From Auriscalpium vulgare (lineage: Eukaryota > Basidiomycota > Agaricomycetes > Russulales > Auriscalpiaceae): DNA of 64,000 nucleotides. The notes under the pieces were generated by a model. That model was not told the DNA's origin. It worked only from the letters and a program-made list of their open reading frames with translations, and ran no database searches. Of this stretch, positions 21,934-32,388 are shown piece after piece. Made by a program: the position numbers and the translations under genes. The stretch spans positions 434,001 to 498,000 of the forward strand of contig JAHBBC010000008.1 of the NCBI GenBank assembly GCA_019915015.1. The letters run 5' to 3'. How positions within the stretch are numbered: position 1 is the stretch's first letter; every line of letters begins with the position of its first letter.

Positions 21934-22082
21934 GCAGTTTATTGAAGTTGTACGATGGCCAGACTGGGACGCTTCAACGTTAGACTTAGCTGACTTCTCC
22001 TTGTCATGTAGTATGTACCCCTCCACCGTACACGCGCTTCTTCATTTCATTCAATGACCGGCGCGATGAGACAGTGGCAGAT

Positions 22083-22130
22083 GCGTTATCTTTTAGCACA
22101 GATCTTATCTAGTCGCCAATCTATAAGGGG
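22083..22130 (+). promoter_or_regulatory. Conserved core promoter-like element (before the F-box pseudogene)
   Basis: It reads GCGTTATCTTTTAGCACAG, ATCTTATCTAGTCG, CCAATCTATAAGGGG, ending 37 bp before the start at 22168. It is one of four copies in the window, and has the most complete GATA, CCAAT and TATA-like parts. Confidence 0.6.
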
Positions 22131-22167
22131 TCTCGCGCAGCACAGCCGCTTCGTTGCTACTACCATC

Positions 22168-23410
22168 ATGGACTCTCTCCCCCCTGAACTCCTTCTTCAC
22201 ATCTTGCAGTTCACAGAAAGACAGGACCGTTTCAGGTTGCGCTCCGTCAACCGTAGATTCTGCCAGCTCGCGACACCGTTTGCCTTGCACACCAAAAAAC
22301 TGTACCTGAACAGCAGAGCGAGAACGCAGCTGCTGCTGAAGGCGATATCTATCAGGAATTACATCGGGAATGTGGAGATCGCGTTCTCTGATTACATTGG
22401 AATGGGTGTGTGATACGCTTGCTCACTGAATAGGAGGATATCTGATTTAGCGGGGTCGTAGATGCCAGAGGGGAAAGGAACAAACGGAAAGAACGGATGG
22501 CCTTTCTGGATAGTGTCGTAGCATCCGTGGCCATGTTTAAAACTCTCCCCTCCCTCCAAACCCTCACGGTGTTATTTCCTTCCTCGGATTCCTTTTGTGG
22601 GGGATCTGAGCAATGGCTGCTGCCCGCCCGCTCATCCGAATGCACCGACTTCGTCCGCCAGCGTGTCGTCCTAGACGCGCTCAGAGTGTCGGGCCCACTG
22701 ACTGCGCTCCGTACCCTCAATATCAACCGCCTCATTGCCGCACACCATCCCACCGCCTTTGCAAGTTTCGCATCCAATAACCCATATCCGTAACTCACAC
22801 ACCTGCGTCTTTCTACGATCGCATACGCTATCCTACCACACAAGATTCAGTGGCTCGAGATGACAGGGTTCTGGCAGCTCAGTGTGCTTCCCTTGGTGCG
22901 CTTCTGCTCCGCGACGCTCACAGACCTCGACCTTGAAAGCGCCGAGGATATCGGTGCTCCCGTCTTCTCTTTCGTGAGGCTCTACATCCCTCATCTCACC
23001 CGTCTCTCCCTCACCCGCATCCTCTTCAATGACGAAACAGGAACCGAGGCATTCATCCTACGCCACGCATCCACGCTCACCGCGCTCAAGCTCCCCTACT
23101 GCAAGGTTGCCTTTGGCGCACACGAAACCGCCCCTGCGCGCACATGGGCGGACATATACCGCACCTAGGGGACGGCTTACCTCTCCTTTCCGAGACGTGG
23201 CCCTTCGTCCAGAGGGACTGGATATGGGAGATTGAGCTGCCGTATCACACCGCATATGCGCAAGCGTCCCCCGGCGCGCGATTCGAATGGCGCAGGCAAC
23301 GTCCAGGGGCCACAGAGCATCCGCGGGACAATGCTGCATGGGATTTACTTCTAACAGTCAGAGCACGAGCAAGTGGTCAGAGTGCTCAAGGTGTACAGAG
23401 CGTGGTTTGA
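22168..23410 (+). pseudogene. F-box pseudogene (inverted duplicate of F-box copy 2)
   Basis: The first exon (22168-22405) and the 56-nt intron match F-box copy 2 exactly in length, and the F-box MDSLPPELLLHILQFTERQD is intact. In the second exon, the codon after NPYP is TAA at 22791-22793, where copy 2 has CAC (His). A second lesion, a one-base deletion near 23165, shifts the frame after TWADIYR; the remainder continues in another frame as GDGLPLLSETWPFVQRDW. The truncated first part could still make an F-box peptide of about 190 aa. Confidence 0.88.
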
Positions 23411-23771
23411 ACGGAAGTGGACACTGTACCGTTGGAAGGGTATATTCCTTGCGGATGCGTGGCGTGCGCGAGCAACGCGGTCAGGTGATCTGGGACTTAG
23501 CGTGTTAGTGGCGAGCGTTGCAACGCTGCCGCAATAGCTATCCTAAGACGAACAAAAACACTGCATTTAAGGGTTCAAAGAGCTGGGAGGCGCAGTTTCA
23601 ACACGATTGCATAGCGAGGGATGATGGGATGGTAGTGTACAGAAAGCGTTACAGCCGACGGCGGAGTCTATCCAAGGGAGTGCCAAAAGCGAGACAGATG
23701 CTGCACATCAAACCGCAAGTTAGTTACAAAGAGGACCAAGCAGTACGAGAGAATGGGCGCACCAAATTCAA

Positions 23772-24379
23772 CTAACGATACACGCAACTGTAATCATGGT
23801 ACCACCTGGGACGCTCCTTGATCCCGGTAATCTTCTGAACAATCTCGATGACCCGCTTCTCCTCTGCATCCTCATAGACCTCCTCCTCCATCGAGTGGTT
23901 GTCGTACAGTGTGATGACTTGCAGGTCGTCGACGAGCGAATAAGCAGGGCGAAGGTAGAGATGCGCGCCAGTCTCCTTCCGCAGATAGGTCATAAATGGG
24001 ATGGCGCATGTGTAGAAGTCGATCGGCTCGCCCGGATCCTCACGGTCCTCGAGGTCGGCGGGTGTGAGCAGTTCGTGTGCCACTGTGAACTCGACAACGG
24101 CCTGCTTGGTGGTGAGGATGCCGTATTGAAGCGTGGTCGCCTCGGGGTTGGATTTGGGGTTGAACTCGGATGTGAGTTGATCCATGGGTTTCTTGGGGTT
24201 CATAGCCTCCAGCTGAGAGAAGTACTGGGGAAGAAGATGCGGTCAGCGAGAGTTGTACACAACATGGTGCGACAGCTCACCTCTCGATGTGCCGCCCATG
24301 CACGCTCTGTGCGATGGGAAACACCATTCTCGTCCCATACCACCTCAAAAAAGTACTCTGGGTGATCGGGGAGTGCCAT
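23772..24379 (-). CDS. NYSM family hypothetical protein 1
   Basis: Exons 24379-24281 and 24224-23772 give 183 aa. I do not recognise the family. Visible features: a short first exon MALPDHPEYFFEVVWDENGV with TERAWAAHRE at its end, then YFSQLEA, a FTVAHELLTPADLEDREDP segment, a FMTYLRKETGAHLYLRPAYS segment, and the family signature ITLYDNHSMEEE..EDAEEKRVIEIV, ending ITGIKERPRWYHDYSC. There are no signal peptide or membrane segments. It is tail-to-tail with the F-box pseudogene, mirroring the dead NYSM copy and live F-box copy 2 at 4.6-6.7 kb. Five other members or fragments occur in the window. Confidence 0.75.
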
Positions 24380-24812
24380 GGATACTGGAAACAGAGGATA
24401 GGTCACTGTTCTAGCCCACGCGTGCTTGTTACTTATATATACGAAATGTCACGTGGTCCTCCCACTCGAAGTGACAATGAAGATTCGGAACAATATGAAT
24501 ATCGTCTCCTCACTGGGCAAAGCGTGGTCTTATCCATCTCGCCGCCGATCCCTCGGCGCGGCTGTCTCGACGCGGTCATGTGACCGGAAACCAGAGGGGC
24601 CAGAGATATCCAAGGGGAACAAGATCAACACTGCAAGCGCCTGGGACGCACAAATGCAAAACCTTTGCGTATCGAGAATAGGATGGTAGTGTACAGAAAG
24701 CGGTTACAGCGACAGCAAGGACGGGGGAGAGTGCGCGACACGTATACTGCAAAGTGATTGACGAGTAAGCCACGCAGGTCAACAAGGAAGTAGTACGGCG
24801 CACCTAATGCAA

Positions 24813-25421
24813 CTAGTAATTGCAACTGAAATCGTAGTGCCACCGTGGAGGATCATTGATCCCGGTGATCTTCTGGACAAGCTCTATTACACGCTTCTCC
24901 TCCGCTTCCTCGTAGTGCTCTTCCTCCATCGAATAGTTGTCGTAGAGTGTGATCACGAGCAGGTCGTCGACGCGCGAGAAAGCATCGCGGAGATAGAGGT
25001 ACGCGCCAGTTTGCTTCCGCAGGTACTGGATGAACGGCGTGCCGCACGTCCATTGGTCGAACGGCTCGTCCGGGTCCTCGCGGTTTTCGAGGTCGGCGGG
25101 CGTGAGCAGTTTGTGTGTGAGTGTGAAGTCGACGACGGCCTGTTCGGTGATGAGGATGCCGTACTGAAGCTTGGTCGCCCCGCGGTTGTGCTTTGGGTTG
25201 AATTCCGGCGTGAGCTGATCCATTGGTTTCTTAGGGTGCTTGGCCTCCAGCTGCGAGAAATACTTGATCAAGAAGATGGTCAGCGAGACGTACACACAAG
25301 GTGGACGAATAACTCAACGTACCTCTCGATGGGCCGCCCATGCACGCTCTGTGCGACGAAAGACACCCTTTTCGTCCCATCCCATTTCAGAGAAGTATTC
25401 GGGATGTTTGGGAAATGCCAT
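24813..25421 (-). CDS. NYSM family hypothetical protein 2
   Basis: Exons 25421-25323 and 25262-24813 give 182 aa. The first exon, MAFPKHPEYFSEMGWDEKGV, ends TERAWAAHRE at exactly the family position. The second exon carries TEQAVVDFTLTHKLLTPADL, DQWTCGTPFIQYLRKQTGAY, ITLYDNYSMEEEHYEEAEEK and ends PPRWHYDFSCNY. The acceptor is an unusual CAAG. The 3' flank (about 24690-24715, GTGTACAGAAAGCGG on the plus strand) is shared with the other members. Function unknown. Confidence 0.75.
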
Positions 25422-25676
25422 AGGAGAGAGTCGTGGATGGAGTGCGGCGGGAGTTGGGACGAAGCGCCGGCGTGGTTATATAGGCAGTGTCACGTGGTCA
25501 TCCAACCGTTCTCATCGAACAATGTCGTCTCCTTGTTTCCCGGCCTTATCGATCTACACGGCAGACCCAACGATTAGCTGCGATGCAAAGATCGTGGCCG
25601 TCTTGTCCCATTGTTCCGTGCGCCGCCAGTTATATTTAAACGGCTGGATCTCCATTGCCTTGTCCGTCCCAGCACC

Positions 25677-27147
25677 ATGCCAGCTAATACCTCCCGACGA
25701 GCCGATCCCGAGTCCGTATCGTCACCACCCGAACACTCTGCTCAACCCGACGTCGACGTATCGACCGCAGCGGCCGTCTTACAGAAGCATGAAGATGTGA
25801 GTAACCGTTGTCAGTGATTGCGATCCACCTCACCTCGCCGGATTTCCAGTACATTGTGGTGCATCGTCATAAATTCCTAGATGATCTCCGCTGTCTCTCC
25901 TTGCATGCGTTGGAGCAGCCTGATCTTGAAGCCGCCCTCTACGGCGTGGTTAACCACCTTCTTACCCACTTCTGTCTCACCGTATACCTCGCCGGTGGCG
26001 CGGTCTCTACCCATCCCCAGGCAGTTTTTGCGATCGAACTGGATCCAGACAGTGTCTCCGCCCTCTATCGCTCTCGACGGAGTCCCGACTGGGCCACGAT
26101 TCTTACATTTCGCGGCGTTCAAGGCTTATTGGGGTACAAGCCTGCTTCGCCTGCAAAGCTCGCCTTGTACTGGGAGACGAAGGCCTCGTCTCGTGGATGC
26201 GACTGGCGCGAGAAGCAGGACCAGAAAATTTGCGTCAAAATATTCTTCAATACGTTGCCTCAGCTGTGCGAGCAGGCAATGCACGCATTCAGCCACTTTC
26301 CAGCCGAGAAACACTTCGCAATCATGAACGTCGGTTTTTTTGTCTCTGGCGTCGTCTTCAACAACCCTTTGTGGGGGAAGAATCCTCCCGCAAAAGCGAA
26401 GACGTCGGGTCCTGAGGCGGGGCCATTGAGGACTGCCGGTCTCAAACGCCCGCGCCTCGATTCCGCCACCGAAGAAGATATCCACGCGTCGGCCGCAGAA
26501 AATATCCCCTACAAAGTCCACTTCCTCTGCGAACCCATGCTTGAAGGTGGCGAGGATGACGATTGGGAGACCGTCCGGGTTAGCCCGCTTCTGCTGAACT
26601 TCTTGGAGATGATATCGGACGAAGCTGGGCTGACTCGTCAGCCGTCTTTCATGGGTAGTGGCGCATTCGAAGTCCCGCCCCACGTGAAGGTGCGTGGTCC
26701 GTCTTTATGTCATTCCACAACTCACCATGAGACCATCAGTCGCGTGCAACAAAGCTCATGGACCGCGATGAACTCAACAAGAAGAAACAGCACTTAGCGC
26801 AAGAAAAGTTCGAAGCACAACCTATCACGTCACCATCCGAGACGTCCTCTGTTGGGAATCAGAGCTACGAGCAGTCTCGAATCGTCGACGACCCCGATCG
26901 AAGCATGTATCTCCTCCGAGGTCATCAAGGAAACATATTGGCGGAGCTGGATCCGCAGTCGAGTCCTGTCGTGCCTTCCGCCGACTGGACGGGGGGAGTG
27001 GGGCAAGGCGCTGCGCGTGGTCCGTCCGCCGCTTTCACGATCGCGCCTACTCGCGAACCTTCCGAGGGCCCCGATCGTCCTGAGCCGTCCTCACCCATCG
27101 AGGCTGTTGTACGTCGGCGAGAGAAGGGTAGACGCAGGGAAGACTAG
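25677..27147 (+). CDS. Hypothetical protein, 455 aa, with basic motif
   Basis: Exons 25677-25796, 25850-26689 and 26740-27147 join in phase 0 at both introns. I do not recognise the family. The first exon is a Ser/Pro-rich lead (MPANTSRRADPESVSSPPEH). The middle, about residues 41-320, looks folded: YIVVHRHKFLDDLRCLSLHA, TILTFRGVQGLLGYKPASPA, KICVKIFFNTLPQLCEQAMH, and a basic KRPRLD patch that could be a nuclear signal. The last exon is charged and low in complexity, ending RRREKGRRRED. It sits between two NYSM genes but is not related to them. An upstream TATATTTAAA at about 25631 is a possible TATA box. Confidence 0.7.
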
Positions 27148-27662
27148 AGGGGTTGGGACGATGACGGGGTGGAATCGAATGGTCGTGAGCAGGAAAGACG
27201 AAGTTACTTTCTTGACAACAGACAACAGATGTTGTATAGTAAAATCGCAAGCAAAGATGTGAGCGCAGTACAAATGCAGATTTCGTTGGTCATCGGGGCC
27301 GAGCACGTCCACGATGAGATTTGTTACAAAGGTCCCGACTCTGGGTCATCGAAACTCTCATCAGACGCGGCGCGCAAGACAAATGTTGAATATACGCGGT
27401 CATGTGACCTGAAACCAGAGCATCCAGATATTGATGTCCAAGACGAACAAAGGCAACGCTAGCACAAGGGACGACGAATTTTGCGCGGGGATGAGATAAT
27501 AGTGTACAGAAAGCGGTTACAGCGACAGAGGAGTCGATATAGGGGAGTGCAAGGGATACACATACTGCATGAAAATAAATGGCGAAGGATCGGCGCACCG
27601 AATTATGTCAGATCAACTATCATCTGTCCTTGAGTCAACTACGGAGACTACACCGAATGCAG

Positions 27663-28271
27663 CTAATAATTGCAACTGAAATCGTAGTGCCACCGTGGAG
27701 GATCCTTGATCCCGGTGATCTCCTGGATGACCTCGATGACACGCTTCTCCTCCGCTTCCTCGTAGTGCTCTTCCTCCATCGAGTAGTTGTCGTAGAGTGT
27801 GATCACGAGAAGGTCGTCGACACGCGAGAAAGCATCGCGGAGATAGAGGTACGCGCCAGTGTGTTTCCGCAGGTACTCGATGAACGGCGTGCCGCACGTC
27901 CATTGGTCGAGCGGCTCGTCGGGGTCCTCGTGGGCTTCAAGTTCGGCAGGCGTGAGCAGTTTGTGTGCGATTGTGAAGTCGACGACGGCCTGTTCGGTAA
28001 TGAGGATGCCGTATTGGAGCTTGGTCGCCCAGCGGTTGACCTTTGGGTTGAACTCAGGCGCGAGCTGATCCATGGGTTTCCTGGGGTACTTGGCCTCCAG
28101 CTGCGAGAAATACTGCAGAGAGGGAAAAGGGTCAACGAGACTCGCACACAACGTAGACGGATAACTGACCTCTCGATGAGCCGCCGATGCACGCTCTGTG
28201 CGACGGGAAACACCCTTCTGCTCGTCCCATTCTATTTCGAAGAAGTACTCAGGGTGCTCGGGATATGTCAT
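27663..28271 (-). CDS. NYSM family hypothetical protein 3
   Basis: Exons 28271-28170 and 28112-27663 give 183 aa; the 57-nt intron is open in frame, so an unspliced reading is also possible, but the paralogues share the splice sites. The protein starts MTYPEHPEYFFEIEWDEQKG, with TERASAAHRE at the end of exon 1, then TEQAVVDFTIAHKLLTPAEL, DQWTCGTPFIEYLRKHTGAY, ITLYDNYSMEEEHYEEAEEK and RWHYDFSCNY. It is about 85-90% alike to NYSM 2 by eye over exon 2, and very likely a recent duplicate. Confidence 0.75.
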   Translation of the reverse strand: MTYPEHPEYFFEIEWDEQKGVSRRTERASAAHREVSYPSTLCASLVDPFPSLQYFSQLEAKYPRKPMDQLAPEFNPKVNRWATKLQYGILITEQAVVDFTIAHKLLTPAELEAHEDPDEPLDQWTCGTPFIEYLRKHTGAYLYLRDAFSRVDDLLVITLYDNYSMEEEHYEEAEEKRVIEVIQEITGIKDPPRWHYDFSCNY

Positions 28272-28462
28272 ACGTGCGGGACTTGGTGGCTATAGTAGGG
28301 TGGTGCGCAGATGGTGGGTGTGCTCAGCGAGGGAGCGCGCCGCGCGGCGTCCGTCGATGTTAACCACGTGACACCGCCGCACGCTTCTGAGCTCTCTGAG
28401 ACTCAGAGTCTGAGTCTCTGACACGATGCTCGCGTGTTGCTCGCGTGTTCCCCAACCACACC

Positions 28463-29844
28463 ATGACACGTCTCCCGCCAGAACTCCTCCTCAAAATTAT
28501 CCGTGCTGCTTCTAGGGATGTGCAGCTGGTGCTGCGCGCCGTCTCCAAGCAGATGTATGGGCTGGCAACACCGCTGGCCTTCCGCGTCGTGAGCTGCGGC
28601 AGCACTCCTCGGAGCGCTCTCAATCTTGTTGAGCTACTGGACTGCGACAGGCTGAAGCGCTTCATCAAGAAGGTGGTCTATGTTGACAAGAAAGGGGCCC
28701 GTCGTTGGCCAGAGGACTATCCCGTGGATGGTGAACGTGCGTCAACCTTCACCGTACTGTCCTCAGAAAATGACATTCAGTGACACGTGTCCCAGACAAA
28801 TCTACTGAAGAGGCAGCGGGGCTGCCAGAAGACTATGCCAATATTTTGGACCACGACGAACACGAGGACCTCTACGTCAACCTCACCGCCGCCTTATGTC
28901 GCCTGCCGTCACTCCCGAACCTCGATTCCATCTCCATCACTTTCCCACTCGACTTCGAGACATTTGATCTCGACGAAGAAAATGGGATGCTCCTCCCCAG
29001 CTACGAGGCATGGGCCGCGCGCGTCCCGGAGCTGCGCCTCCAACTTGGCGTCCTCTCTCGCCTCGAGGTCTTCGCCGCCGCGCGCGCCATGTCCCAGCAC
29101 CTAGCCCGCAAGCCCAAAGCCAAGCTCACCGCGCCCGCCGCGACCCTGCGTGCGCTCACCCTCCGCAACCTCAACGTGCACTTCATCCACCAGCTATCGT
29201 ACCCCGGATTTCACGCGCTGTTCAACGGCCTCACGACGCTGCGCCTGTCGCTGAAGTCGCGTTTGGACGCCTCGGGAGACGTGGAGGAGGTCGGGATGGA
29301 GACGTTCTGGAAGGGCACGATACTCCCGTTCTTGCACATCCCGCGCGAGACGCTCACAACGCTCGCGCTGCACAGCGACCAGGACGTCGGCGGCGAGTAC
29401 CCCGGCGCGAGCCTCGCCGGCCTGCACTACCCCCGCCTCCGGCAGCTCTCGCTCTGCCATCTCCTGCTCGACGAGGTGACGGCTGTCGAGGAGTTCATCC
29501 TCGCGCATGCGCGCACGCTGCGTTCGCTGGTCCTGATCGACTGCAAGATCGTGGTCGCCTCGGACTCGGACTCGGCGGATCCGCCGCCGCGGACGTGGGC
29601 GCAGGTGTATGAGACGCTGGGGAGGGAGCTGACGGGGCTGACGGAGCTGAAGGTGATCGAGTCGCCCTCGCCGGGGCTCCATCCCTCCCGTCCGATTGGT
29701 CGCTACACCTCGTGGCACGAGGAATATCTTTGGATGCAATACACGGGCCCACCCCGGGGATGGGACGCGGCTGATGATGCAGCGCTGGAGGGTCTGGCGC
29801 AAATTGTGGAGGAACGGAGGACGTCAATGCTATCTCAGGCTTAG
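28463..29844 (+). CDS. F-box/LRR-type protein (divergent member)
   Basis: Exons 28463-28736 and 28781-29844 (44-nt intron) give 445 aa. It begins MTRLPPELLLKIIRAASRDV, an F-box starting at residue 3, followed by VSKQMYGLATPLAFRVVS. The long second exon has LRR-like blocks: LRALTLRNLNVHFI, LTTLALHSDQDVGG, LRQLSLCHLLLDEVTAVEEF and LRSLVLIDCKIV. The overall plan is that of F-box copies 1 and 2, but the sequence is distant and the shared promoter element is absent. SCF adaptor role inferred. Confidence 0.82.
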
Positions 29845-31639
29845 CTGGCTCTTTGCGGGCTCATACGTCTGCCCCACGCAGTTATATACCCCGGATGCGA
29901 GTTTCATCTATCTACTTACGACAACATTATCAACTCTACAATACCAGGACTTCACGCTCACCGACCATCTCTTCCCCTTGACGCGTCAACGATTTCTTCC
30001 GGGATCACGCCACGTTGTTCTCGCATCCACTGGAGGGAATGAACTACCCCCCACCGTCCCACGCTTGCACAAGTGCTGCTGCGAGTCCGCGAGCCCGTGA
30101 AGATGACTGAGGTATAGTATCCAGTATCAGAGCCGAACGCGGAGGGTCTCCGGAGCGTTACCATTATTGCAAACGATTGGACCGTACCTGAGCGCTGGAA
30201 GGTCGTGACGGTCAAAGCGCGCGACCAAACCCGCGCAGCGCTTCCTCTCCATGCCTTCAAATCCCGCCTCTTCTTCACAAAGAGCGCGCACATTTTTTGT
30301 GTTTCACTAGGCGATGGAGATGGAGAGCTTGGAAGAATGCATATGCCGGCTGGGGTATTGGGATTTGGTGTGCGGACTAGGCGAGCTCGAGGTTCATCGA
30401 CTTCCGTGACCTTCTTCAGTTTTGTTTGTAGCTCCCTGTCACTGGAAGCTTCCGTGACCCCAATATTGTCAGCTTGCACACTCGCTCCCGCAGGACTTAA
30501 TCTGCGTCTTCAGATGGATCATACACTATTTCTGCCACTACGCCGCCGCTCCGTGTCATATATATATGGACATTCGTGCTGCCTGTTTATTCTGCATCGA
30601 TATTATGATTCCGTTTATAGCCACCATAATTCGTAACCTGTGCCCACATGTTCGGACTGTCCGTCTTCATATATCTGCCACTCTTCCCATGCTCCTCCAA
30701 TAGGATTCCAGAAATCGTACGGGCTCCAAAACTTCACGACCCAGTACCTTGGAGCGCTTCTGCTCAGTCCTGTTCTTTACCATGCTTCAGTGCCACATCA
30801 ATTTATCTGATGAACACGACTCACTGAAGAGTGGCGATGGTCTGGGTAGGCACTTTGCGATGTGCCTTTGGTGTTCGGGCGAAGTTGAGAATAGCGATGT
30901 AGCCATCTTTCCACGAGCTGTTAAACATCCATTGTGCCGGGTGTGCATTCGGCGACGATTGAAACAATTCATCGCGCTTGGAGATCCCTTGAATATTGCC
31001 CTCCCCTGGGAAGACTAGTGGGCGGCGGCGGGAGTTGCCACGCGGGGGCACGACCCATGTCATTGAGCGGTCGAGTAATGGTGAGTCGGGTGGGTAATAG
31101 CTCTCACAGGAGTATGAGTGCTATTTTACACTCTCAACAACCGAGTGAAGCCGAAAAAGGCCACTGAGACAACAACGGCAGCGGCACAACTTGAAGGAGA
31201 ACACATTCTCCCTGCGTTTACTACGTCCTGCACGGCGCACCGCCCTCGTCGAGTATGAAGTCTGTGTATGCCTCGTGCCTGTCACAATAACGACTATTGT
31301 CTGCGTATCTCACATGGTGTATAGTGGCGTGATTGTGAATAATGGGGCGTGGACTGGAGAGGGTCGAAGCGTAGGCGATGGACAACTTGCAGTGCCGCGG
31401 CGCTGGCGGCACCGGCGTCCTGTTGCAACTTCGGCATACACCCGGGCCGGATCTTCGCGCAGACACGTTGGACACGCCACGCTTACTTACCCGTGGCGGC
31501 CCCACATCCCTTCAACGAATACTACTATCTGGTGATGTGATGCTCAGACCGTTGATAATAAACGAGGTGATTGCAAGGACTCAGATCGCACGCAACCACG
31601 CAGCTATCCAACATACGTTTGCAAGACTTCGATGTCTTC
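29845..31639 (+). other. About 1.8 kb with no convincing gene
   Basis: Several open frames exist. The most gene-like are 29958-30479 on the minus strand and 30749-31018 on the plus strand. The latter encodes 89 aa with a Cys/His pattern (CLWCSGEVE, then HPLCRVCIRRRL) resembling half of a RING-type zinc site, with no partner exon that I can find. Both could be decayed genes. I assign no function. Confidence 0.35.
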
Positions 31640-31735
31640 AGGGATGTCGGACAAGTACGAGGTACGCAAGCTTATGAACGACGTTGGCCCGCTTACCATC
31701 CTTTCCACGACATCAAATCAGACTGATTCGGATCC
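31640..31735 (+). pseudogene. Scrap of the kinase-like K family, 3' end
   Basis: The stretch encodes MSDKYEVRKLMND followed at once by VGPLTILSTTSNQTD, which corresponds to the K-family C-terminus (MSTKYEIRRLMDD ... VDPLTIPFHEIESD) with about 45 codons between deleted. It ends about 110 bp before the left end of the transposon, while the K array begins just right of it. Confidence 0.65.
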
Positions 31736-31850
31736 TATTGTTACTCCTACAATAAATCAGAGAATGCATTTGTGCGGGAGAGGCCGAGGTGCGACGCAAC
31801 TGTAGCGTGGACAAGCGTCGAGGCAGTGACATCGCTGTGGAGCTCTGAGC

Positions 31851-31880
31851 CCCAGTGAAAAGTCGGGCTGGGCTGGTATG
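31851..31880 (+). repeat. Left terminal inverted repeat with target-site duplication
   Basis: It begins CCCAGTGAAAAG and continues with TCGGGCTGGGCTGGTATG, identical over 30 bp to the reverse complement of 44440-44469. The preceding 7 bases (31844-31850, TCTGAGC) repeat directly after the right end. Confidence 0.9.
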
Positions 31881-32110
31881 CCCTGGTGTGTGTATATATG
31901 CGCGTGGGAAGCTGCACACCATTACACATGAGAACACAAAATGTAGACTATATCATATTTTTCATATGTCTCTGTATGTAATGTCGTCGGAGCTCGTCAT
32001 TATGAATATGCACGGATATGTGCTGGTATGCGACCATATGGCTGGAGATGAATGCACATATATTTTATTTCCACTGTTCCTTGCATACCACGCCATATGG
32101 GCACATACAG

Positions 32111-32297
32111 AACCATACCCGCCCATCCAGTCGCTGCCCCACATCCGCTGCCGCTCCACATACCAGCACACATAAAACCATACCCGCCCATCCCACCACC
32201 TGCCCCGCATCTGCTGTCGCTCCACATACCAAGCCATATCGATGCACATTGAACCATACCCACCCATCCAGCCACTGCCCCGCGTTCGCTGCTGTCC
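32111..32297 (+). repeat. Left subterminal tandem repeat
   Basis: Three imperfect units start at about 32111, 32176 and 32252, each with AACCATACCC.CCCATCC followed by CTGCCCC.C.T..GCTG. The spacing is 65 and 76 bp. Subterminal repeats of this kind are transposase-binding sites in several CACTA and hAT families; binding here is inference. Confidence 0.7.
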
Positions 32298-32388
32298 CGG
32301 TCATCCCTGTCGCTAAGTCAAATGTCGTAAGTCAGTCCCGCAGAATGTCCTGCCAAGATAGCCTACCGTTGTCCAGCCCGTCACATGC

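Noticed and set aside
30749..31018. RING-finger gene
   Set aside because: Only a CxxC and an HxxCxxC are present; the remaining ligands and any second exon are missing.
32111..32297. CRISPR-like repeats
   Set aside because: The units are uneven (65 and 76 bp), imperfect, and lie in a eukaryotic transposon end; no repeat-spacer pattern exists.
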